A stretch of DNA of 42,222 nucleotides from Bdellovibrionales bacterium. Lineage in GTDB: Bacteria > Myxococcota > XYA12-FULL-58-9 > SYDY01. Of the stretch, positions 8,546 through 16,635 are shown one piece after another. The notes below the pieces were generated by a model. That model did no database searches. It was given only the letters and a program-made list of their open reading frames with translations, and was not told the origin of the DNA. The stretch covers positions 1 through 42,222 of the forward strand of contig SYDY01000054.1 in assembly GCA_005801425.1 (NCBI GenBank). The letters run 5' to 3'. The position numbers and the translations under genes are program-made. Position 1 is the first letter of the stretch. Each line of letters starts with the position of its first letter.

Positions 8546-9400
8546 ATGCTCTTGACCATTCTATATGTTGGGCTCATGATTCCAGCTGCCAACGCGCCGC
8601 AGGAGAAAGATACCATGTCTACTGCACGGGTACGTCTTGGTGACTTGGCCCCTCAGGCCTCGCATGTGTTTGCACCGTTGCTTGTGGTCAATGCGTTACA
8701 ACAAGCGCGAACTGAACGCGGATATAATGCAGCAACTTTCAATCCTGCTGACCGTGTTCTTCGCGATTCTCGCGCTGATTCGTTTGAAAACATTCGAATA
8801 AACCCAGTGATTACGTCTGCAGCTTTTCAGCCCGTGTTGGAAACTTTGGGTATGGCCACGGGGCTTAAGGCGCAAATAGGTGCACGCGCCATTGTTCATT
8901 TTGGTTCGGCTCCAGATTCACAGACCGGCAGCTGGTTCAGTGGATTTTCGGCCGATATGAGTGTGATGTCGCTGCGTCCAACAGCCCCACAGCACGCACC
9001 GTGCCGTACCGGGGTTTACAATGCACAAGGGCAACGCGATTTATCCAAACTTGATGCATTGCCTTGGAACAATGGCGAACTGACACAATCTGCTTTCCAT
9101 GGTTGGGTTGATCGACAGGCGGGCACAGGCTGGACTATCCCAGTGGTTGGACGTTTATGGAATTCGTTGCCAACCATGCCTGCGAGTGCTTCCAAGGCAG
9201 AATACGGCGCGTTGTTTAGTGCTATGCAGGCAGCAGGGCAAACACATGCCACCACTTCATGGTTTGGCCTTGTGACCAGGCAAGAACCCTACGTGACCCG
9301 CCAACAGGTCAATCAGTTTTACGAGCATCCTTTGGATTTTTGGAGCAATGTGATGCGTATGCAACTTGGACAAACGGTTGCTTGGCCAACCCAGAGTTGA
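8546..9400 (+). CDS. Secreted caleosin-like protein (tentative)
   Basis: From the ATG at 8546 the 284-aa product starts with a signal peptide (MLLTILYVGLMIPAANA). An upstream TTG at 8507 would overlap arcA by 31 bp and looks wrong. The body follows the order of caleosins: an EF-hand-like stretch running into an amphipathic helix (INPVITSAAFQPVLETLG), a hydrophobic or structured middle, then TGVYNAQGQRDLSKLD, an acidic/helical FHGWVDRQ block, SKAEYGALFSAM and VTRQQVNQFYEHPLDFW, which line up in order with the C-terminal half of plant caleosins (TYDTEGRF, SKMEWGLLY, LSKEAIRRCFDGSLFEY). Caleosins are Ca-binding, haem-containing peroxygenases of lipid droplets. The match is by eye, the EF-hand loop is not convincing, and the secretion signal is atypical. 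It follows arcA by 8 bp. Confidence 0.5.
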   Translation: MLLTILYVGLMIPAANAPQEKDTMSTARVRLGDLAPQASHVFAPLLVVNALQQARTERGYNAATFNPADRVLRDSRADSFENIRINPVITSAAFQPVLETLGMATGLKAQIGARAIVHFGSAPDSQTGSWFSGFSADMSVMSLRPTAPQHAPCRTGVYNAQGQRDLSKLDALPWNNGELTQSAFHGWVDRQAGTGWTIPVVGRLWNSLPTMPASASKAEYGALFSAMQAAGQTHATTSWFGLVTRQEPYVTRQQVNQFYEHPLDFWSNVMRMQLGQTVAWPTQS

Positions 9401-9428
9401 TTGTTGCTCCTGAGCTGTTGCCGGGTGA

Positions 9429-9460
9429 CCTCAAGTGCCGTTAAAGTCGGACACTTGAGG
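9429..9460 (+). promoter_or_regulatory. Stem-loop covering the ribosome binding site of the lipoprotein gene
   Basis: CCTCAAGTG (9429-9437) pairs perfectly with CACTTGAGG (9452-9460), and CCG/CGG inside extend the helix past a single bulged A, leaving a TTAAAGT loop. The 3' arm contains the only purine-rich Shine-Dalgarno candidate (TTGAGG, 9455-9460), 8 nt before the GTG start at 9469. No T-tract follows, so it is less likely to be an intrinsic terminator. The stem could limit translation of the downstream gene relative to the upstream ones. Confidence 0.5.
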
Positions 9461-9468
9461 TAGTCCCT

Positions 9469-10887
9469 GTGAAACATTTGATCCTATTGGCCGTTGTGTG
9501 TGCTGGTTGTTCTTTTTCTCGCGTCGATCCCAAAACCCTGGTGCCATCCACCGCTGAAAGCGTTTTTGTGGTGGACGATTTTAAGAGCACATTGCGTGGC
9601 GTAGGCACCTATGCGCGCGCGTTGCTTGGCAGTGAAACCGCTGAGAATGTTCGCAAGCAAATCGCAAAACCAGGGCTTTTGTCGTTCGATATGTTTTCGC
9701 CCGGTGAATATTCAAAGCGAGGCTTTGACTTTAACAAAGGGTTATTAAGCTTTACCCTTCAGGACCAAACAGCGCCTGTTATTCTTTTGGGCATTAAAAA
9801 CGAGAAAAAAGCACAAGAAGCGTTGATCGAAATTATCAAGGGTTTAACCCGTGCCGAACGCTACGACAAAAAAACAGAGAACGGCATTGAATGTCACTCG
9901 CTGGGTCGACCTTTTGGCGATGAGGTTGCACCTGTTCTGTATTGGATTTTTTCAAAGGATGTTGTTCGTATTTCAGCTTCCAAAGAAGCACTGCTGGCAG
10001 CCAATCCTACGACGCCGTCGTTTTTCCAACTCCCTGAAGTACAAACCATCGATTTGGCCATGGGGAAACAATCCGGAATGCTGTTTGCAACACGTCGCGA
10101 CGGCTACATGGGTATGCTGCGTGTGCGTGTCGCTTCCACGGGCATTGATGCCGATGGTTTGCTCGCGACACCCGCCGGTGAAGTCAAAACCATGACAGGA
10201 ACGCCGCGCCAAGCCATGCCAAGCGCTCCTGCAGACAGTATTTTAACTCTTCTCGCGGGTGGTCTTGATGCCGATCACATGGATGCGTTGTCGCGCGCGC
10301 GTGTTGCATCGCATTTGGGAATATCCGAGGCCGCTGTTGCGCAATTGCTGAAAACACTTTCTGGCCCCATGGCGGTGAGCGTTTCACCACGAGGGACAGT
10401 GCGTGAACTTGTGCGTTTGCCGGAGGCTGAACGAAATTTTGATGGCATGATCAATATGACGATCACGTCTTCTGCAAAGCCTGACATGATCCCATTGTAC
10501 GATATTTTAAAAACACCCGCGGCCGATCGTGTTGACGGTAAACCTTTAATTCTCGGCGAAAAAAAGCAGGCGCGTTTGTCGGTGGGGCCTCGTGGCGTGT
10601 TGCTTGAGCGTACCCCTACTGATCCTACAGCACCCGACCTCACCACCTTTGGCTTTCAGCCATCAGCCTTGATTGAGCCCTATTTGGATAAAGCAGGCGG
10701 TATGGTGATTGTGTTGCGTCCACAGTTGTTGAGCGCAGAATTGCTTGGGCAAGACGGACAAGATACGGTCGAAGTGGTGAAGAAAGCAGGGCAGATTTTT
10801 CAACGTATAGGTGACGTGATGTTTGCAAGCTATCCCGATGGTACCGACCGTCTTCACATGGTTATTTCGCATAGAATAACCCCATGA
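9469..10887 (+). CDS. Putative lipoprotein, unknown function
   Basis: A 472-aa protein starting at GTG (MKHLILLAVVCAGC), with a short signal peptide and a lipobox cysteine at residue 14; the -3 residue is Cys, slightly off the usual Leu. The mature part is mixed alpha/beta and begins with PxTLVPSTAESVFVVDDFKS, a pattern seen in DUF3352-like or anti-sigma-type lipoproteins that open with 'x-P-x-x-a-x-x-v-x-x-d'. No catalytic motif is recognisable. The last codon overlaps the permease start (ATGA at 10884-10887), so the two are probably translationally coupled and may act together, for instance as a periplasmic partner of the permease. Confidence 0.75.
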   Translation: MKHLILLAVVCAGCSFSRVDPKTLVPSTAESVFVVDDFKSTLRGVGTYARALLGSETAENVRKQIAKPGLLSFDMFSPGEYSKRGFDFNKGLLSFTLQDQTAPVILLGIKNEKKAQEALIEIIKGLTRAERYDKKTENGIECHSLGRPFGDEVAPVLYWIFSKDVVRISASKEALLAANPTTPSFFQLPEVQTIDLAMGKQSGMLFATRRDGYMGMLRVRVASTGIDADGLLATPAGEVKTMTGTPRQAMPSAPADSILTLLAGGLDADHMDALSRARVASHLGISEAAVAQLLKTLSGPMAVSVSPRGTVRELVRLPEAERNFDGMINMTITSSAKPDMIPLYDILKTPAADRVDGKPLILGEKKQARLSVGPRGVLLERTPTDPTAPDLTTFGFQPSALIEPYLDKAGGMVIVLRPQLLSAELLGQDGQDTVEVVKKAGQIFQRIGDVMFASYPDGTDRLHMVISHRITP

Positions 10888-12182
10888 ACACATTCTGGTT
10901 TCGACTCGCATGGTTTGAATTGTGGCGAAATCGAACCAGAACTTTGCTTTCCATCATCGGTCTTGCCGCTGGCATTGCGGTGCTGACATCGATCATCGCA
11001 CTTGGTGTTGGTATGCGTGTGCATGTCCTAAAAGAAGTTGTACGCGAGATCCCTGTAGATTTGGTTGAAGTGGTGCCAAGGCGTTTGGCCCTCGGGATGT
11101 TCGAGCTTTCAACGGGATCTCTTCTTGGTGGCTCCAAACTTGATGCCAATACCGTACGCTCCATCGAAGCACTTGCCATGGTGCGCGATGTTTACCCCAC
11201 GCGCGATATTGCGTTGCCTTTGGGGGTCCAAGGCGGGCAGCGTCTTATCGGCAAATCGGTCTATATGGACGTTGTGGCCAACGGTGTGGATGAACGTTTG
11301 CTGGGGGACAATATTGTAGCATCACAACTGCATGCTGTGCCAGGCGCATTCGATGTTCCTGTGATCATTTCGCCGCAATTGCTCACCATGTTCAATCACA
11401 GTGTGGCGCCGGCACTTGGTGTGCCGCGATTGTCGAGCGATGCGTTGGTGGGACTTGGCTTTGATCTTACCGTGGGCCAATCGATTGTTTTAGGACAACG
11501 GGGTGCGCGTGGTGTGGGGCGTACCAGTGCGCGTATTGTAGGCATGTCGCCCTTTGCCATGCGCTTGGGGATCACGTTGCCCTTGAAAGTCGCAGAGAAG
11601 CTTCTTGCGCAATACAGCAGCGATCCTAACTTGCCGACGCATTATGCATCCCTGTGGGTTCGTGCCACTTCGGCGGATCAATTGCCGAAATTGCTCAAAG
11701 TGCTTCAATCCATGGGCCTTTCGGTGGACGATTCGGCGGAACGACTCGCCCGTGTGATCAGCATGGGAACTTTTCTTGCGTCGCTGTTGGGTGTGCTTGT
11801 TCTGCTTATGTCGGTTCAGCATATTTTTTACAGTTTTGTGGTGGCCTTGATGGAACGGCGTCATGCGCTTGGGATTTTCCGAGCATTGGGTGCGCGTCGC
11901 GGTCAGATCCTGGCCTCGGTGTTGCTACACGCGGCGATATTGGGTTTTTTGGGCGGTGTGTTGGGTTTGGTATTGGGTCGTCTGTGCGGCATGGCCGTCG
12001 ATGGTGTTGTTTTATCCTGGTTTGATGACTTCCCATTTCACCCCACGTCGCTGTTCGCATTTACGTGGGCGCGTGATACACTATTGCTCGCTGTGGCCAT
12101 GCTTGCAGCGCTTGGGGGTGCTCTTGGTCCCGCATTGGCGGCAACGCGTATGGGTTTGCAGCGTGCGCTTGCCCAAGATTGA
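10884..12182 (+). CDS. MacB/FtsX-type ABC transporter permease
   Basis: This 432-aa protein has the fold of the MacB/LolC permease family: an N-terminal transmembrane helix preceded by an RLAWFELWRNRTRTLLS amphipathic start, a large extracytoplasmic domain (~45-290), and three C-terminal helices (about 298-322, 345-375, 395-425) forming an FtsX domain with the family's ERRHALGIFRALGARRGQI segment. Such permeases work as dimers with an ATPase for lipoprotein trafficking, efflux or envelope signalling. No ATPase gene is next to it in this window, so it either uses one encoded elsewhere or pairs with another permease. It follows the lipoprotein gene with a 4-bp overlap. Confidence 0.88.
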   Translation: MNTFWFRLAWFELWRNRTRTLLSIIGLAAGIAVLTSIIALGVGMRVHVLKEVVREIPVDLVEVVPRRLALGMFELSTGSLLGGSKLDANTVRSIEALAMVRDVYPTRDIALPLGVQGGQRLIGKSVYMDVVANGVDERLLGDNIVASQLHAVPGAFDVPVIISPQLLTMFNHSVAPALGVPRLSSDALVGLGFDLTVGQSIVLGQRGARGVGRTSARIVGMSPFAMRLGITLPLKVAEKLLAQYSSDPNLPTHYASLWVRATSADQLPKLLKVLQSMGLSVDDSAERLARVISMGTFLASLLGVLVLLMSVQHIFYSFVVALMERRHALGIFRALGARRGQILASVLLHAAILGFLGGVLGLVLGRLCGMAVDGVVLSWFDDFPFHPTSLFAFTWARDTLLLAVAMLAALGGALGPALAATRMGLQRALAQD

Positions 12183-12194
12183 GGAGTGATTAGA

Positions 12195-12422
12195 ATGTTT
12201 CCAAAAGATGAAATCAATCGTCGTATTTGTGTCGCATTTGAAGATGCCCAAGTGGAAGTGATTGATCTTACAGGTGGACAAGACCACTATCAGGTGACGA
12301 TTGTATCGTCGGTATTTGTAGGGCTTGCGCCATTAGAGCGGCATCGTAAAGTATATGCTCTTTTTGCGGATGTTGTGGGGGGCGATTTGCACGCCCTGTC
12401 GATCAATACCAAAACACCTTAA
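12195..12422 (+). CDS. bolA: BolA-family protein
   Basis: A 75-aa protein; GAGGAG at 12181-12186 lies 8 nt before the ATG, and the in-frame GTG at 12186 would lie inside that site, so ATG is preferred. The sequence has the BolA fold landmarks: an N-terminal helix, a VxVIDLTGGQDHYQVTIVS beta hairpin, and the helix-turn FVGLAPLERHRKVYALFADVVGGDLHALSI, matching the F.G....RHR.VY...... iHAL signature with the conserved histidines. BolA proteins bind monothiol glutaredoxins and Fe-S clusters and take part in iron and redox control. It is the last gene of the plus-strand run and converges with the outer-membrane protein gene, only 2 bp apart, so transcripts must overlap. Confidence 0.9.
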   Translation: MFPKDEINRRICVAFEDAQVEVIDLTGGQDHYQVTIVSSVFVGLAPLERHRKVYALFADVVGGDLHALSINTKTP

Positions 12423-12424
12423 AT

Positions 12425-13129
12425 CTATATCTTAAACACAACCGCACCATTGATACCCCAGTACATGGCTTGGTCGCCTGAGAAAAAGGCATCGTTTCCT
12501 GTGTTGAGTGTTGTGCCTGCTGTACCGCTCACATCGAGGTACAGCCCACTGTGGCCAGCACCGATAGGGAGCACACGGACTTGAAGGCCTGCGGTGCCTC
12601 GTACGGTCGCAAAGGATACAGTATTTCTTCCATCGGGGCATGAAGCACTGGGCGTGCCATTGTTATCACATTGGCTGTTTAGAATAAAAAATTGCCCGCC
12701 AACGCCGACCTCGATGTAAGGCACGAGAGGCAGCAAAGCGACATCCATGGGGCTCCATCCAGCGAAAAATCCAACATCGACATACACGGGATTTTTTAAA
12801 TCAAAGGACGCAAATTCGCCGGTCAGCCCGCCGGATGAAGCATCAAGGCCTCCATAAAATCCGTAGGGCCCTTGGATCCCCCCCTTGAAATTTGCGGTCC
12901 AGACACGATCAAGCAATCCGCCATGGTTCCAATTCAGCATGCGCATGCTCACGCCAGCGAACAGGACATACTCGGGTGCTTCTTGGACGACAATGGCGCG
13001 TGCGGGGACCATCTCAGGTGCGGGCACGACTTGTGTAGGTAGAACTTGTACGGGAATGACGGTTTGTTGTTGGGTTGCATCACTTGCATTGGGAACAGTG
13101 GCTAGAAAAACTATGGTCATAAAATTCAT
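12425..13129 (-). CDS. Putative outer-membrane protein, paralogue of the upstream gene
   Basis: A 234-aa protein with a short hydrophobic N-terminus (MNFMTIVFLATVPNASDA) and a Pro/Val/Gln-rich segment, followed by ~180 residues of alternating beta strands. It shares in order with the neighbouring gene: TANFKGGIQGP, GFYGGLDASSGG, KNPVYVDVGFFAGWSP, LVPYIEVGVGGQFFIL, SFATVRGTAGLQV and YLDVSGTAGTT. The pattern of short aromatic-ended strands suggests a small 8-10-stranded barrel with no recognised family. The ATG start at 13129 lacks a clear Shine-Dalgarno site; ATG at 13120 is an alternative. It is the last gene of the guaA-aceE unit, 44 bp after its paralogue. Confidence 0.7.
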   Translation of the reverse strand: MNFMTIVFLATVPNASDATQQQTVIPVQVLPTQVVPAPEMVPARAIVVQEAPEYVLFAGVSMRMLNWNHGGLLDRVWTANFKGGIQGPYGFYGGLDASSGGLTGEFASFDLKNPVYVDVGFFAGWSPMDVALLPLVPYIEVGVGGQFFILNSQCDNNGTPSASCPDGRNTVSFATVRGTAGLQVRVLPIGAGHSGLYLDVSGTAGTTLNTGNDAFFSGDQAMYWGINGAVVFKI

Positions 13130-13173
13130 GCAGCCAGAAGCCTATCAGACATGAGCATACAGTGCTTGTTTCA

Positions 13174-13914
13174 TTAAAAAATCGCAACCTTGCCGAGCAA
13201 TGCACCATGAACGCCCCAGTACAATGATTGATTATCCGAGTAGAGCGCGTTGTCGCTGTCGAAGGTTGCGCCTACCGTGCCGCTCAAATCCATGTACAAT
13301 CCGCCATTTCCCGAGCCAAAAGGTATCAAAAGAACTTGAAGGCCTGTTGTACCTCGTACGGTGGCGAAGGATTGGGTGTCTCTGTTGCGGCACGTGCTGC
13401 CGCCACCAAAGTCATCATCATAACAACTCCTACGAAGAATAAAAAACTGCCCACCGGTGCCGACTTCGACATAGGGAACGAATGGAGCGAGGGCCAGCTG
13501 AATGGGGCTCCACCCCACAAAGAAACCGAAATCGACATAGGCGGGATTTTTTAAATGAAGAGACGACAATTGACCGGTAAATCCACCCGATGAAAAATCG
13601 AGCCCAGCATAAAATCCTTGGGGTCCTTGGATGCCCCCTTTGAAGTTCGCACTGAATGTATGCTCGAGAAGACCGTCACCGGTCCAGCTTAATACGCGCA
13701 TGCCTATGCTGCCGAATGCGATGTATTCGGGCATGAATTGGACGCGCATGACGGGACTTGGTGGTGCCTCGCGTATGGGCTGACCCTCTGTTGCATGGGG
13801 CGATGGGGTCGTAGGCGTCAGTAATTTTTGAACGTCGCTGGACTGCTGCTGGTTTAAATCAATGGTGCTTGCAGCAGGAGCAATCGCGAGGGCAATAACG
13901 GCAAAAAAATGCAT
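13174..13914 (-). CDS. Putative outer-membrane protein, paralogue of the downstream gene
   Basis: A 246-aa protein with a signal peptide (MHFFAVIALAIAPAAS) and then a Gln/Thr/Pro-rich segment (about 20-55), after which the beta-rich core matches the neighbouring 12425-13129 product block for block (SANFKGGIQGPQGFYAGLDF, GFFVGWSPIQ, PYVEVGTGGQFFIL, FATVRGTTGLQV). The loop RRSCYDDDFGGGSTCRNRD holds a Cys pair where the paralogue has NSQCDNNGTPSASC, suggesting a conserved disulfide in an extracellular loop. AAGGTGGG precedes the ATG by 7 nt. It lies 31 bp after aceE, so it is probably co-transcribed with a central-metabolism gene, which is an odd pairing. Confidence 0.75.
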   Translation of the reverse strand: MHFFAVIALAIAPAASTIDLNQQQSSDVQKLLTPTTPSPHATEGQPIREAPPSPVMRVQFMPEYIAFGSIGMRVLSWTGDGLLEHTFSANFKGGIQGPQGFYAGLDFSSGGFTGQLSSLHLKNPAYVDFGFFVGWSPIQLALAPFVPYVEVGTGGQFFILRRSCYDDDFGGGSTCRNRDTQSFATVRGTTGLQVLLIPFGSGNGGLYMDLSGTVGATFDSDNALYSDNQSLYWGVHGALLGKVAIF

Positions 13915-13945
13915 TTGATACCCACCTTAATGAAAAAAAACAGCG

Positions 13946-16618
13946 TTACGCCAGAAATGCATCAAGCCTGTCTGGCGCGATGTTGAATCGTTTCATGGCA
14001 TTCTCCAAGACGTCAACCCCAACGGTGCCTTCATCGATGAGACCACTGAGTGCTGCAATCACCACATGGGCTGCATCAATTTCAAAATGGCGACGCAAGG
14101 CCTCTCGGGTATCGGAACGTCCATAACCGTTGGTGCCGAGCGGAATAAACGTATTGGGAATATAGGGTGCAAGCAATTGAGGCAGCTCTTGCACCCAATC
14201 ACTTGTGGCGACCACGGGACCTTTGGCGTGCTTGAGCAACTGGGTGACATAGGGCGTGCGTTTGGTTTCCCGCGGGTTCATCCTGTTCCACCGCGTGGTT
14301 GCACGTGCATCGCGATACAATTGGGGGTAGCTTGTAATGCTCCACACATCGGCACGTACGTCATAATCATCTGCAAGAATTTTTTGTGCTTGCAGTGCCT
14401 GTTGGATGATGGGACCCGAACCAAACAATTGAACGTGTTTGGATCCTTTATCGCCGCTTTTAAATAAGTAGGCACCTTTGAGTATGCCTTCTTCAACGCC
14501 TTCAGGCATGGGTGGCATTTCGTAATTTTCGTTGTACAGCGTGATGTAATAGAAAACATCTTCGTTGTTTTCATACATGCGCTTCAGGCCATCTTTGACG
14601 ATCACCCATGTTTCGTAGGCAAATGCAGGATCGTACGCTTGGCATGAAGGGACCAATCCCGCCATGACTTGGCTGTGGCCGTCTTCGTGCTGCAATCCTT
14701 CACCATTGAGTGTTGTACGACCGGCTGTGCAGCCGAGCATAAAACCGCGGCCACGACAATCACCAAAGGCCCAGATCTGATCCATGGTGCGTTGAAAACC
14801 GAACATCGAATAAAAAAGATAGAATGGCACCATGGGTTCACCGTGGGTACTGTAAGCCGTACCTGCGGCTTGAAACGATGCCATGGAACCGGCTTCGGTG
14901 ATCCCTTCTTCAAGGAGCTGACCCGACTGGCTTTCGTGGTAATTGAGAAACATATTGGAATCGACAGGTTCGTATTTTTGTCCCTGCGATGCATAAATTC
15001 CAAATTCACGAAAAAAGGCATCCATACCGAACGTGCGCGCTTCATCGGGAATGATCGGCACAACGCGTTTGCCCAAGTTTTTATCGCGCAGCAAGTTACG
15101 CATCAAACGGACGAAACCCATGGTGGTTGATGCGGCAACACCCGCTTTGCTGCCTGCTTTGAATTCGTCAAAGGGTGCAGTGTTTTCAATCGGGATGCTG
15201 ACCATATTGCGGTTTCGCGAAGGCACAGCGCCACCAAGCTCTCTTCGGCGTTCGCGTAAATATTTTACTTCGTCGCTGTTGGGGCCTGGATGGTAGTAGG
15301 GTGCATCGGGAAGTTTATCATCGCTGATGGGCAATTCGAGCTTGTCACGAAATTTTTGTAAATGCGCCAGATCGAGTTTTTTCATTTGGTGGGAGACATT
15401 GCTTGCTTCAAAGCCTTCACCCAACGTCCAACCTTTGACTGTTTTTGCAAGAATGGCCACGGGCTGGCCTTTGTGCTCGGTCGCCGCTTTGAAGGCTGCA
15501 AAGACTTTGCGATAGGAATGTCCGCCACGGGATAGTTTGGTCAGATCATCATCGCTGAGATCTTCGACCATTTTGAGCAAGGTTTCGCTGGTACCAAAAA
15601 AATCTTTGCGAATGTATGCGCCACTTTCAACGGCATATTTTTGGAACTGTCCATCGACCACTTCGGCCATGCGACGGACGAGTTGCCCATCGGTATCGCG
15701 TGCAAGAAGCTTGTCCCATTCGGGGCCCCAGATGACTTTGATGACATGCCATCCAGAACCGCGGAAATTGGCTTCAAGTTCTTGGATCACTTTGCCATTG
15801 CCGCGCACGGGACCGTCCAAGCGTTGCAGGTTGCAGTTCACAACAAAGATTAGATTGTCGAGTTGTTCGCGTGCTGCAATGGATAGCGCGCCGAGGCTTT
15901 CAGGTTCATCGGATTCGCCATCGCCCATAAAACACCACACGTTTTGTGATGAGGTGTCTTTGATGCCGCGATTTTGAAGGTAGCGATTGAAGCGTGCCTG
16001 GTAAATGGCTGCGATGGGTGACAATCCCATGGACACGGTGGGAAATTGCCAGAAGTCAGGCAAAAGCCATGGATGAGGGTAAGACGACAGGCCCTTGCCG
16101 CTGGTTTCACGCCGAAAATGCTCGAGTTGATCTTCGGTGATCCTGCCTTCGAGAAATGCACGTGAGTACACACCTGGTGCAGCATGTCCTTGAAAAAAGA
16201 TTTGATCACCGCCGCCGGGGGCACCGGGGCCGCGGAAGAAGTGGTTGTAGCCGACTTCGTAAAGGCTCGCGCTTGAGGCGTAGCTTGAAATATGACCACC
16301 CAAACCATCGTATTTTTTGTTGGCGCGTGTGACCATGGCCATGGCATTCCAGCGAACGATGCGGCGGATCCGTTTTTCCATCCATTCGTCGCCAGGGAAC
16401 TCAGGCTCTTCCCAGGTGGGAATGCTGTTGATGTAGGGCGATTGAACTTGAGGTGGGACGGGAACATCCAACTCACGGGCGCGATGAAAAATACTGCTTA
16501 GAATATACCTGGCACGCGATGCACCATGGACGCGAACGATGTCTTCAATGGCATCGCGCCATTCTTGGGTCTCTTGCGGATCTAAATCCGGGATCTGCGA
16601 CAGGTATTCATAAAACAT
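13946..16618 (-). CDS. aceE: Pyruvate dehydrogenase E1 component, homodimeric type
   Basis: The enzyme decarboxylates pyruvate and passes the acetyl group to the E2 lipoyl domain (EC 1.2.4.1), feeding acetyl-CoA to the citric acid cycle. The ATG at 16618 gives 890 aa, close to the 887 of E. coli AceE, and has GGGG 9 nt upstream; the ORF extension to 16645 would run into guaA. Landmarks include GGHISSYASSASLYEVGYNHFF, the thiamine-diphosphate motif GDGESDEPE with NLQRLDGPVRGN, and the C-terminal transketolase-like domain with YFLFYSMFGFQRTMDQ-type and LGTNGYGRSDTREALRRHF blocks. The E2 and E3 genes are not in the window, so the operon usually seen for this complex is broken here. It is 17 bp after guaA. 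Confidence 0.97.
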   Translation of the reverse strand: MFYEYLSQIPDLDPQETQEWRDAIEDIVRVHGASRARYILSSIFHRARELDVPVPPQVQSPYINSIPTWEEPEFPGDEWMEKRIRRIVRWNAMAMVTRANKKYDGLGGHISSYASSASLYEVGYNHFFRGPGAPGGGDQIFFQGHAAPGVYSRAFLEGRITEDQLEHFRRETSGKGLSSYPHPWLLPDFWQFPTVSMGLSPIAAIYQARFNRYLQNRGIKDTSSQNVWCFMGDGESDEPESLGALSIAAREQLDNLIFVVNCNLQRLDGPVRGNGKVIQELEANFRGSGWHVIKVIWGPEWDKLLARDTDGQLVRRMAEVVDGQFQKYAVESGAYIRKDFFGTSETLLKMVEDLSDDDLTKLSRGGHSYRKVFAAFKAATEHKGQPVAILAKTVKGWTLGEGFEASNVSHQMKKLDLAHLQKFRDKLELPISDDKLPDAPYYHPGPNSDEVKYLRERRRELGGAVPSRNRNMVSIPIENTAPFDEFKAGSKAGVAASTTMGFVRLMRNLLRDKNLGKRVVPIIPDEARTFGMDAFFREFGIYASQGQKYEPVDSNMFLNYHESQSGQLLEEGITEAGSMASFQAAGTAYSTHGEPMVPFYLFYSMFGFQRTMDQIWAFGDCRGRGFMLGCTAGRTTLNGEGLQHEDGHSQVMAGLVPSCQAYDPAFAYETWVIVKDGLKRMYENNEDVFYYITLYNENYEMPPMPEGVEEGILKGAYLFKSGDKGSKHVQLFGSGPIIQQALQAQKILADDYDVRADVWSITSYPQLYRDARATTRWNRMNPRETKRTPYVTQLLKHAKGPVVATSDWVQELPQLLAPYIPNTFIPLGTNGYGRSDTREALRRHFEIDAAHVVIAALSGLIDEGTVGVDVLENAMKRFNIAPDRLDAFLA

Positions 16619-16635
16619 CGTGGGATCCCCTTTTT

